The notes beneath the pieces are model-generated. The model had not been told where the DNA came from and did not search any database. It saw nothing but the letters and a program-made list of their open reading frames with translations. DNA of 14,311 nucleotides from Chitinophagaceae bacterium (lineage in GTDB: Bacteria; Bacteroidota; Bacteroidia; Chitinophagales; Chitinophagaceae), in contig JABMML010000118.1 in assembly GCA_013205585.1 (NCBI GenBank), positions 1 through 14,311 of the forward strand. Reading direction: 5' to 3'. The first letter of the stretch is position 1. Each line of letters opens with the position of its first letter. The position numbers were made by a program, and so were the translations under genes. Below, piece by piece: positions 7,777-14,054 of this stretch.

Positions 7777-9124
7777 TTTCAATATTTTGAGTAGGCAATG
7801 GCGTGATAATTAATTGAATTTTATGAATTCTATTTTTTTGAATTTCAAGTACTGTAAAACTAAATTGTTTGAACTTAACCACTTGCTGTAATGTAGGAAA
7901 GGCGCCTGCTAATTCTAAGAATAAGCCTGCCACTGTATCGCTTTCTCCTTTTACAGTATCAAAATAGTTGGTAGCAATTTCAATAAAATTACAAAAGTCA
8001 ATAATGGTTGTTTTTCCTTCAATGATATAATGGTATTCATCTATTTTTTTAATCATCGATTCTTCCTCATCAAATTCATCTTTAATATCCCCCACAATTT
8101 CTTCTAAGATGTCCTCTAATGTAATAATACCGCTAGTTCCACCAAATTCATCTACTACAATGGCAAAATGAATACGCTTTGATTGAAACTCTTTTAATAA
8201 ATCTTCAATCATTTTCTGCTCATGTACAAAAAAAGCAGGGCGAATTAATGGCCTCCAATCATAGTCTGCATTTTCACTAATATGCGGAATAATGTCCTTG
8301 GTATGAATAATACCCGCAATGGTGTCTAAGTCTTCTTTGTAAATAGGAAAGCGACTATAATTATGCTCTTTAATATGCGCTAATAAATCATTAAAAGAAA
8401 TAGAGGCATCTACTCCACAAACATCTAATCTTGTTTTCATGATTTGTTTAACAGAAATATTTCCGAACTTAACAATGCCTTTTAAAATACTTTTTTCGTT
8501 GGCTTGGTTATTAGGAGAAGTGGTTAATTCAATGGCATGGTCCAATTCTTCCATGCTATAAGAACTACCTGCTCTTTTTTGCTCTAACTTTTTTTCAATC
8601 TTATTGGTATACTTAACCAATAAGCCGCTAGGTTTTGAAAAAATAATATACACTACTTGAATAATAAAACCAAAGTCTTGGGCAAATCGAATATTATTTT
8701 GAGTAGCCATTACCTTAGGCAAAATTTCACCAAAAAATAAAAGTAGTAAAGTAACAGCGATCACTTTAATGATAAATTCAAGCCCTGGAAAAGAAAAACT
8801 ATCAAAAATAAAAAAATGATCAATTAAAAGATTGGCAATTAAAATAATACAAATATTAATAAAGCTATTGGCAATAAGCATGGAGCTCAATAACTTTTTT
8901 GGATCCTCTAACAAAGTAACAATTCTTTGAAAGGGCTTATAATTTTTTGTTTTTAATACTTGGATGTCTTTATAAGACAAAGAAAAGAAAGCCACTTCCG
9001 ATCCCGCTATGACAAACGAAAGGAACAATAAAATAAAGATTAAAATAAATAAGCCACTGTCTTGTTGCAGACTGGCCATATTGGCTGTAAGTAAATTAAA
9101 TAAAGGCCCCGAATGATATTCCAA
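7769..9124 (-). CDS. gldE: Gliding motility-associated protein GldE, CNNM/CBS-domain membrane protein
   Basis: This 451-residue protein has the layout of CorC/CNNM transporters. An N-terminal CNNM membrane domain (helices near 25-48, 80-102, 118-138 and 150-168) contains the GSEVAFFSLS motif (41-50) and FGEILPKV (131-138). A CBS pair follows (about 225-345), with VDEFGGTSGIITLEDILEEIVGDI at 324-347, and then a C-terminal CorC/HlyC domain (about 360-445). Members of the wider family move Mg2+ or Co2+. GldE itself works with GldD, and in F. johnsoniae extra GldE supports some GldD functions. The long frame starts with TTG at 9124. An internal ATG at 9079 would give 436 residues, so the start is uncertain. 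It lies 33 bp after mutY and overlaps gldD by 8 bp. Confidence 0.93.
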   Translation of the reverse strand: MEYHSGPLFNLLTANMASLQQDSGLFILIFILLFLSFVIAGSEVAFFSLSYKDIQVLKTKNYKPFQRIVTLLEDPKKLLSSMLIANSFINICIILIANLLIDHFFIFDSFSFPGLEFIIKVIAVTLLLLFFGEILPKVMATQNNIRFAQDFGFIIQVVYIIFSKPSGLLVKYTNKIEKKLEQKRAGSSYSMEELDHAIELTTSPNNQANEKSILKGIVKFGNISVKQIMKTRLDVCGVDASISFNDLLAHIKEHNYSRFPIYKEDLDTIAGIIHTKDIIPHISENADYDWRPLIRPAFFVHEQKMIEDLLKEFQSKRIHFAIVVDEFGGTSGIITLEDILEEIVGDIKDEFDEEESMIKKIDEYHYIIEGKTTIIDFCNFIEIATNYFDTVKGESDTVAGLFLELAGAFPTLQQVVKFKQFSFTVLEIQKNRIHKIQLIITPLPTQNIENG

Positions 9125-9157
9125 TGTGGATGAATTTATGATGGAAAGTTACCATTT

Positions 9158-10246
9158 TTACAAAGAAAAACTCGATTTCCCCTTCGCCAGGCCTATTTTT
9201 AAAAAATCGTTAACGATTTTAGGAAAAGGATACTTCTTAAACCCTTCTTTTTTAACCCATAAGGCCTTGGCAAAAAGGGCAGGCTTCTTGTCTAATTGTA
9301 TAATAATAAACCTTGCCTCTATTTGCTGATGCGTAAGTGTCTGCTTATAGACAGAAGAGGGTAATAACGAAATTATATTTTCTCTAGAGATGGCTAAAGG
9401 CTCCAAGATTAATTTTTGAATATATTTTTTGTCGATGACTGCCAATTTTTCATTTTCAATTAAATAAAATTGATACAAGTTGGACCAGATATCTCCCTCC
9501 GCTCTTTTTTGAATTAAGAATTGGTCGTCGTATTTAAAAATGAAAAAATCAAAAAACCTATTTTTCTTTTGAATACTTTTTAATTTAACGGGCAATAAGT
9601 TTACTTGGTTTTCTGTAAAGGCCATACATTTTTTTCGCATGACACAGCTAGGACATTGAGCAGCCATGGGTTTGCAAATGGTGGCCCCAAAATCCATTAA
9701 GGCTTGATTATAAATACCAGCTTGCGTTTTAGATAAATTTTCGAATGCAATTTTATTAAAAATTTCAATACCTTCTTTGGTATCAATGGGTGTAGTAATC
9801 CCATAAAATCTTGAAAAAACCCTGAAGACATTTCCATCCACTACTGCATGGGGTAAATTATAAGCAAAGGAAGCAATGGCCGATGCCGTATAGGGCCCTA
9901 CCCCTTTTAATAATAATAAACCTTCATAGCTGTTTGGAAATTTTCCTTTGAACTCTTTTACAATATGCCTTGCAGTAAACAATAAATTTTTACAACGATT
10001 ATAATACCCCAAACCTTCCCATAGTTTAAATACTTTTTCATCCTTGGCTGCTGCTAATTGAAAGATAGTGGGGAAGTTTTTTAGGAACTTTTCATAGTAA
10101 GCCCAGCCTTGTTCGACCCTGGTTTGCTGTAAAATAATCTCACTTAGCCATATTTTATAGGGATCTTTCTCCCCTTTCCAAGGCATGGGTCGATGATTCT
10201 CATTCTCATTCCAGTTTAAAAGCAAATGGGTAAAGGGGCTTGGCAT
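9158..10246 (-). CDS. mutY: A/G-specific adenine DNA glycosylase MutY
   Basis: MutY removes adenine mispaired with 8-oxoguanine or guanine. The 362-residue protein is full length. It shows the N-terminal catalytic glutamate in LSEIILQQTRV (E36), the helix-hairpin-helix LKGVGPYTASAI (113-124), the catalytic aspartate in AVVDGNVFRV (D137), and the 4Fe-4S loop with Cys 191, 198, 201 and 207 in the canonical C-X6-C-X2-C-X5-C spacing. A NUDIX-like 8-oxoG-recognition domain follows (about 225-350), with TLTHQQIEARF as the likely counterpart of the E. coli FSH loop. It is the first gene of the leftward mutY-gldE-gldD-DUF3109-lutB row, and its ATG is preceded by a promoter-like box. The linkage with gldE is typical of Bacteroidota. 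The usual intervening ssb is missing. Confidence 0.97.
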   Translation of the reverse strand: MPSPFTHLLLNWNENENHRPMPWKGEKDPYKIWLSEIILQQTRVEQGWAYYEKFLKNFPTIFQLAAAKDEKVFKLWEGLGYYNRCKNLLFTARHIVKEFKGKFPNSYEGLLLLKGVGPYTASAIASFAYNLPHAVVDGNVFRVFSRFYGITTPIDTKEGIEIFNKIAFENLSKTQAGIYNQALMDFGATICKPMAAQCPSCVMRKKCMAFTENQVNLLPVKLKSIQKKNRFFDFFIFKYDDQFLIQKRAEGDIWSNLYQFYLIENEKLAVIDKKYIQKLILEPLAISRENIISLLPSSVYKQTLTHQQIEARFIIIQLDKKPALFAKALWVKKEGFKKYPFPKIVNDFLKIGLAKGKSSFSL

Positions 10247-10248
10247 TA

Positions 10249-10268
10249 GGACAAAAATGGATTAAAAT
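10249..10268 (+). repeat. 20-bp direct repeat, copy 1
   Basis: GGACAAAAATGGATTAAAAT starts 3 bp outside the mutY start codon and covers the mutY promoter-like box. It matches copy 2 at 10365-10384 in 18 of 20 positions, in the same orientation. Confidence 0.55.
10252..10259 (-). promoter_or_regulatory. Putative -7 promoter box of mutY
   Basis: On the minus strand this reads CATTTTTG, one mismatch from TAnnTTTG, and ends 5 bp before the mutY ATG. The covering ATTTTTGTCCT is identical to that before lutB. A TTTG about 23 bp upstream could be the -33 element, slightly beyond the usual spacing. Confidence 0.35.
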
Positions 10269-10314
10269 TGGGAAAATACGATCAAATTAGACATAAATTC
10301 ATCAATTACATATT

Positions 10315-10330
10315 TATATAATATTATATA
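10315..10330. repeat. 16-bp perfect AT palindrome
   Basis: TATATAATATTATATA is its own reverse complement and sits in the centre of the 35-bp pure A/T stretch between mutY and the HU gene. It may simply reflect base composition, or be an easily melted or curved site such as HU and other architectural proteins favour. Confidence 0.4.
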
Positions 10331-10364
10331 TATATAATTTATATGTATATAAGCTTATAATTAT

Positions 10365-10384
10365 GGACTAAAATGGATAAAAAT
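10365..10384 (+). repeat. 20-bp direct repeat, copy 2
   Basis: GGACTAAAATGGATAAAAAT repeats copy 1 (10249-10268) with 2 mismatches at a distance of 116 bp. It lies 8 bp upstream of the HU -7-like box, about where a -33 region or an operator would be. Confidence 0.55.
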
Positions 10385-10391
10385 ATTGGAA

Positions 10392-10399
10392 TATAGTTG
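10392..10399 (+). promoter_or_regulatory. Putative -7 promoter box of the HU-family gene
   Basis: TATAGTTG differs from TAnnTTTG at one fixed position. It would give a leader of about 50 nt before the ATG at 10454. The following bases form TAGTTGCAGAAA, a 12-mer also found at 1235-1246 upstream of comEC. Confidence 0.35.
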
Positions 10400-10453
10400 C
10401 AGAAAGGTAAAATTTAATTTATTTTTAATACTGAACACTAAAAATTAAACTTC

Positions 10454-10738
10454 ATGAGAAAGTCTGATCTTATCAATCAAATTTCTGAAAAAACTGGAAT
10501 CCCTAAAGTGGACGTATTAGTTACTTTAGAAACTATGTTTAAGGAAGTGAAAGAAAACTTAGCGAACGGCCAAAACATATACATACGTGGCTTTGGCAGC
10601 TTTATTACTAAGAAGAGAGCCGCTAAAATTGGACGTAATATTAAAAAGAATATTGCCGTTCAAATTCCTGAACATTTTATTCCTGCATTCAAACCAGCAA
10701 AAGAATTTGTAAACGAGGTTAAAAGCAAACTTAAGTAA
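10454..10738 (+). CDS. HU/IHF-family nucleoid DNA-binding protein
   Basis: This 94-residue basic protein is a member of the HU/IHF family, which bends and wraps DNA as a dimer. The N-terminal helical part starts MRKSDLINQISEKTGIPK, followed by the conserved core turn IYIRGFGSF (43-51). The beta-arm reads IGRNIKKNIAVQIPEHFIPAF, and the C-terminal helix is FKPAKEFVNEVK. In E. coli HU the arm tip is RNPQTG with an intercalating proline. Here that proline is replaced by isoleucine (GRNI) and the TG is lost, as I recall for the Bacteroidota subfamily. A leader of about 50 nt separates a promoter-like box from the ATG. It is divergent from mutY and precedes a TPR protein by 27 bp. Whether it acts as HU or IHF cannot be told. 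Confidence 0.95.
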   Translation: MRKSDLINQISEKTGIPKVDVLVTLETMFKEVKENLANGQNIYIRGFGSFITKKRAAKIGRNIKKNIAVQIPEHFIPAFKPAKEFVNEVKSKLK

Positions 10739-10740
10739 CT

Positions 10741-10748
10741 TACCTTTG
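10741..10748 (+). promoter_or_regulatory. Putative -7 promoter box of the TPR gene
   Basis: TACCTTTG is a perfect match to TAnnTTTG, right after the HU stop codon and 17 bp before the TTG start of the TPR gene. No strict -33 TTG is present; GGTTAA lies about 20 bp upstream. The TPR gene can thus be transcribed separately from the HU gene. Confidence 0.5.
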
Positions 10749-10765
10749 CGAGAAATTGACCTATT

Positions 10766-11608
10766 TTGAAGAAACCACAGATTATTGTTGTTTTTGCTGG
10801 CTTGCTTTTAATAAGCATCCTATACTTTTTAGTCCCCAAATCTAAAAAAACTGATCCTTCAGCTTCTAGCCAACTGGCTGCTAATGAAGAACTTAGCTCT
10901 AAATCTATTGTAGATGGCGCTAAGCTAAATCTCAGAGCAGATCAAAAGATTATATTGTTATCAATTGAAAATCAATTAGTTAAGTCAAAGACGGCAAGCG
11001 ATAGTTTGAAGGCTTACAAGAACATCATTCAATATTGGGCAGATTCCGCTCAGCGCATTGAACCTTATTTATATTACACTTACAGCGCTGCTTTGTTGGA
11101 AAATACTGAAAAAAGCCTCACTTTTGCAGCCCAGCTGTTTGTAAATAACTTAACAACGCCTGACGCACCACCTGCCCTTCAGAAATGGATGGCAATAAAT
11201 GCAAAAGTTCTTTTAGAGAAAGCATTGGTTATCAATCCTATAAATGATACATCAAAAATAAATTTAGGTGCCTGCTACCTGTTTGGAAATATTTCAGACA
11301 ATCCTATGGAAGGCATTTTAAAGGTGAAAGAAGTAGTGGACAAGAATCCACAAAATACTTATGGCCAACTTATTTTAGCATTAGGGGGTAAGAAATCGGG
11401 ACAGTATGAAAAAGCCATTGAACGTTTTTTAATCATCATCAATCTTGAACCAAATAACATCGAAGCCATGGTAAACCTGGCTGAGTGTTATGAATTGACC
11501 AACCAAAAAAATAGCGCCATCGACTGGTATACCAAAGTGAGAGAAAAGGTAAATATACCCGAAGCGAAAGAAGCAGTGACTAAGAGAATTCAAGAATTAA
11601 AGAAATAA
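10766..11608 (+). CDS. Membrane-anchored TPR-repeat protein
   Basis: This 280-residue protein has one N-terminal hydrophobic segment (about residues 7-23) after a lysine-rich start, so it is probably anchored in the inner membrane with the bulk outside the cytoplasm. After a polar, Ser/Lys-rich linker, helical tetratricopeptide repeats are visible at about 145-245. Examples are KALVINPINDTSKINLGACY, YEKAIERFLIIINLEPNNIEAMVNLAECY and a last partial unit with AIDWYTKV. TPRs mediate protein-protein contacts, and no enzymatic motif is seen. The start codon is TTG at 10766, chosen because it gives the basic N-terminus MKKPQ directly before the membrane segment. It sits between the HU gene and the small basic-protein gene (25 bp downstream). 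The partner is unknown. Confidence 0.85.
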   Translation: MKKPQIIVVFAGLLLISILYFLVPKSKKTDPSASSQLAANEELSSKSIVDGAKLNLRADQKIILLSIENQLVKSKTASDSLKAYKNIIQYWADSAQRIEPYLYYTYSAALLENTEKSLTFAAQLFVNNLTTPDAPPALQKWMAINAKVLLEKALVINPINDTSKINLGACYLFGNISDNPMEGILKVKEVVDKNPQNTYGQLILALGGKKSGQYEKAIERFLIIINLEPNNIEAMVNLAECYELTNQKNSAIDWYTKVREKVNIPEAKEAVTKRIQELKK

Positions 11609-11633
11609 CATTTTATAACAAAAATTATTCGAC

Positions 11634-11729
11634 ATGCCTTGTGGTAAAAAAAGAAAGCGTCATAAAATTGCGACGCACAAAAGAAAGAAACGTTTAAGAA
11701 AGAATCGTCATAAGAAAAAGAACAAATAG
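11634..11729 (+). CDS. 31-residue AURKAIP1/COX24 (mS38-like) basic protein, probable small ribosomal protein
   Basis: A complete ATG-to-TAG frame of 32 codons encodes an extremely basic peptide: 12 Lys, 6 Arg and 3 His in 31 residues, starting MPCGKKRKRHKIATHKRK and ending RHKKKNK. The pattern KKRKRHKxxTHKRKKRLRKNR resembles the C-terminal domain of mitochondrial mS38 (AURKAIP1, yeast Cox24/Qri5). It matches the tiny Bacteroidota proteins annotated as AURKAIP1/COX24 domain-containing. A role in the ribosome, bound to rRNA, is inferred from that relationship. The gene follows the TPR gene by 25 bp and ends just before a strong terminator, so it is the last gene of the HU-TPR unit. No Shine-Dalgarno sequence precedes it, as usual in this phylum. 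Standard gene callers can miss it because of its size. Confidence 0.88.
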   Translation: MPCGKKRKRHKIATHKRKKRLRKNRHKKKNK

Positions 11730-11740
11730 TTCTCTATCCT

Positions 11741-11784
11741 AAGACAAGCGTATTTATGAAACTAAATACGCTTGTCTTCTTTTC
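11741..11784 (+). terminator. Strong intrinsic terminator after the small basic-protein gene
   Basis: AAGACAAGCGTATTTA (11741-11756) and TAAATACGCTTGTCTT (11763-11778) form a perfect 16-bp stem with a 6-nt loop, 11 bp after the stop codon. The pyrimidine run CTTTTC follows. The stem has a modest GC core and the T-run is short, but the perfect pairing and location make a Rho-independent terminator likely. It separates the HU-TPR-mS38-like unit from RNase G. Confidence 0.85.
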
Positions 11785-11832
11785 AAATCACACACCACTT
11801 ATCTACTAAGCAACTTTACCTTTACCTTTTCC

Positions 11833-11840
11833 TTCCTTTG
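11833..11840 (+). promoter_or_regulatory. Putative -7 promoter box of rng
   Basis: TTCCTTTG differs from TAnnTTTG at one position and lies after the terminator in a CT-rich tract. Transcription would start around 11845. That leaves a leader of about 70 nt to the proposed GTG start at 11918, or almost none to the ATG at 11849. Confidence 0.3.
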
Positions 11841-11917
11841 TAAAGTGGATGTGTCTCAAAAAAATAAAACAGCAGCTGCGCTATTTCGTGGGCTACCTGT
11901 TTTTAAAAGTTGCTATC

Positions 11918-13465
11918 GTGAACAAAGATTTAATTATTAACAGCTCCCCGGAAGGAGTTGAAATTGCCTTATTAGAGGAAAAAAAGTTAGTTGAAATACA
12001 TAACGAAAAACTAGATGCACGTTGGTCTGTAGGAGACTTGTATTTAGGTAAAGTCAAAAAAATTATTCCAGGACTGAATGCCGCCTTCGTAGATGTAGGC
12101 TTTGAAAAAGATGCTTTTTTGCATTACACCGACCTTAGTCCCTATATAAAATCAATTTTAAAGTATACACAGCAGGTCACTGCCGATGAGAACAATCAAT
12201 TTGATTTTGCTAAGTTTCAATCGGCTCCTGAAATTATAAAAACAGGAAAAATTAGCGAAGTATTAAGTGGCAAGCCCCATATTTTAGTACAAATTTTAAA
12301 AGAACCTATTGCCGCAAAAGGACCCAGGCTTACTTGTGAGATTTCTTTGGCTGGTCGCTTTGTAGTGCTTACGCCCTTCAATGAAATTGTTGCTGTCTCT
12401 AAAAAAATTCATTCGGGTGAAGAACGCAAACGCTTACAAAAAATATTTGAAGCAGTAAGGCCTAAGAATTTTGGAGTGATTGTTAGAACCGCTGCGGAAG
12501 GAAAGTCCACTGCAGAATTACACGAAGATTTATTAACGCTTACACAGAACTGGAAAAATATTCAATCTAATTTGAAAGGAGCAATGCCTCCCACTAGAAT
12601 TATGAATGAAGAAAGTAAAACCACAAGTATACTTAGAGATTTATTAAACGAAGACTTTAATAAAATTGTAGTAAATGATAAAAAAATCTTCGATATCACT
12701 TTAAGTTATTTGCAAAGAATAGCGCCACAAAAAGCGAATATCCTTTCCATGTATACTGGAGACCAGGCTATTTTTGATCAGTATGGTATTACCAAACAAG
12801 TAAAATCTTCTTTTGGTAAAACGGTGAATTTAAATAGTGGCGCCTACTTAATTATTGAACATACAGAAGCACTGCATGTAATAGATGTGAACTCTGGCTT
12901 TAAAAGTGTGAGCAATAACCAAGAAGAAAACGCCTTACAAACTAATTTAGAAGCGGCAGAAGAGATTGCTAGACAATTAAGACTGAGAGATATTGGAGGT
13001 ATAATTGTGGTTGATTTCATTGACATGAAACTTCCTGAAAACCGTAAAAAAGTACAAGAAGCCTTAGAAAATTATATGAAGACAGATAGGGCAAGACATA
13101 CTGTACTTCCTATTTCAAAATTTGGATTACTGCAAGCTACCCGCCAAAGAATTAGACCTGAAGTAAATATCAATACCTCTGAGGATTGCCCTGCTTGTGT
13201 GGGTTCAGGTAAAATAACTTCTGCTTTATTATTAGAAGACGAGATGGAGAAAAAACTAGCTTATTTGACTACCCATGGTCATAAGTCATTGATTATTTTG
13301 GTACATCCTATCATTCACTCTCATTTAACCAAGGGTATTTTCACCAGTATCATTAAGCGTTGGAAAAAGAAGTATAAAATTAAGTTAAGCTCCCAGGCCT
13401 CGAATACCAGTCATTTAGTGGAATACAAATTTTTAGATGAGCAGCAAGAGAGCATTGTTTTTTAA
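11918..13465 (+). CDS. rng: Ribonuclease G/E family endoribonuclease
   Basis: RNase G/E cuts single-stranded AU-rich RNA in rRNA maturation and mRNA decay. From a GTG start at 11918 the protein has 515 residues, normal for Bacteroidota RNase G. An S1-type RNA-binding domain lies near 35-130 (GDLYLGKVKKIIPGLNAAFVDVGF). The DNase I-like catalytic core includes HVIDVNSG with D323 and the long conserved block QTNLEAAEEIARQLRLRDIGGIIVVDFIDM with D366; these aspartates match the Mg2+ ligands of E. coli RNase E. The zinc-link motif CPAC (C424, C427) is present. The frame extends upstream to ATG 11849 (538 residues), but the added MCLKKIKQQL segment is outside the family alignment, whose members begin like NKDLIINSS. 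It therefore probably belongs to the leader. No long RNase E-type C-terminal scaffold exists. Confidence 0.95.
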   Translation: MNKDLIINSSPEGVEIALLEEKKLVEIHNEKLDARWSVGDLYLGKVKKIIPGLNAAFVDVGFEKDAFLHYTDLSPYIKSILKYTQQVTADENNQFDFAKFQSAPEIIKTGKISEVLSGKPHILVQILKEPIAAKGPRLTCEISLAGRFVVLTPFNEIVAVSKKIHSGEERKRLQKIFEAVRPKNFGVIVRTAAEGKSTAELHEDLLTLTQNWKNIQSNLKGAMPPTRIMNEESKTTSILRDLLNEDFNKIVVNDKKIFDITLSYLQRIAPQKANILSMYTGDQAIFDQYGITKQVKSSFGKTVNLNSGAYLIIEHTEALHVIDVNSGFKSVSNNQEENALQTNLEAAEEIARQLRLRDIGGIIVVDFIDMKLPENRKKVQEALENYMKTDRARHTVLPISKFGLLQATRQRIRPEVNINTSEDCPACVGSGKITSALLLEDEMEKKLAYLTTHGHKSLIILVHPIIHSHLTKGIFTSIIKRWKKKYKIKLSSQASNTSHLVEYKFLDEQQESIVF

Positions 13466-13550
13466 AATAATCGTAATTTTAAAATAATTATACAATACCC
13501 CATAAAGGTATCATAGTAGAATTTTTAGGTATTTATAGAGCCAAATAAAT

Positions 13551-14042
13551 ATGAAAAAAATAATTTTTACTTTTTTACTCGCTTTAGCTTGCATCTATGC
13601 AAATGCATCAAAAATAAAAATTTATTATTTTATAGCTACTACTTGTCCTATTAGTCAGAAATATACCCAAGAAATAAATAGACTAAACAAAGTATATGCA
13701 TCCAAGGATATGGAAATGATATTGGTGTTTCCCACCGTTAAAAGCAATAAAAAAGATATTCAAGCATTTTATACAACTTACCAAATAACAATGCCCTATA
13801 TAATGGATCGTAATTTCGCTTTAACGAAACAATTAAATGCAAAAATTACACCCGAGGTATTCGTTGTAAATGAAAATAGAGAAGTTTTATACCATGGCGC
13901 CATCGACAACTGGTTTTATGCCTTAGGAAAAAATAGAATGCATATAACTGAACATTATTTAGAAGATGCCATCAAATCCATCCTACAAAAAGAGCAAATT
14001 GCGAGAGCCTATGTAGCTGCGATTGGCTGTTTTATAAAATAG
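13551..14042 (+). CDS. Secreted redoxin-like (thioredoxin-fold) protein
   Basis: This 163-residue protein has an N-terminal signal peptide (MKKIIFTFLLALACIYANA, likely cut after residue 19), so it should act in the periplasm or be exported. The mature part looks like a thioredoxin fold of the AhpC/TSA redoxin type. It has a single active-site-like cysteine C32 in TTCPISQKY, the cis-proline segment ITPEVFVV (P101), and HGAIDN near 115-120. A second cysteine, C160, lies in the C-terminal AAIGCFIK. The pattern of a C-terminal (I/V)GCxIK after GAIDN is one I recall from redoxin modules attached to cytochrome c and copper type II monooxygenase domains. It starts 85 bp after rng and ends 12 bp from a convergent gene for such a monooxygenase domain. 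The substrate is unknown. Confidence 0.78.
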   Translation: MKKIIFTFLLALACIYANASKIKIYYFIATTCPISQKYTQEINRLNKVYASKDMEMILVFPTVKSNKKDIQAFYTTYQITMPYIMDRNFALTKQLNAKITPEVFVVNENREVLYHGAIDNWFYALGKNRMHITEHYLEDAIKSILQKEQIARAYVAAIGCFIK

Positions 14043-14054
14043 CAGTTCCTTTCC

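Larger units (their letters stand above)
10247..10453. other. Divergent AT-rich intergenic region between mutY and the HU gene
   Basis: This 207-bp gap separates leftward mutY from the rightward HU-family gene and contains no credible ORF. It holds a promoter-like box at each end, a 20-bp imperfect direct repeat, a stretch of pure A/T from 10310 to 10344, and two perfect palindromes: 16 bp at 10315-10330 and 12 bp (TATAAGCTTATA) at 10348-10359. It probably controls both transcription units. Confidence 0.6.

Noticed and set aside
13460..13488. Direct repeat TTTTAAAATAAT (13460-13471 and 13477-13488) after rng
   Set aside because: It is short and pure A/T in an AT-rich gap, easily expected by chance. 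It has no GC stem and no terminator geometry.
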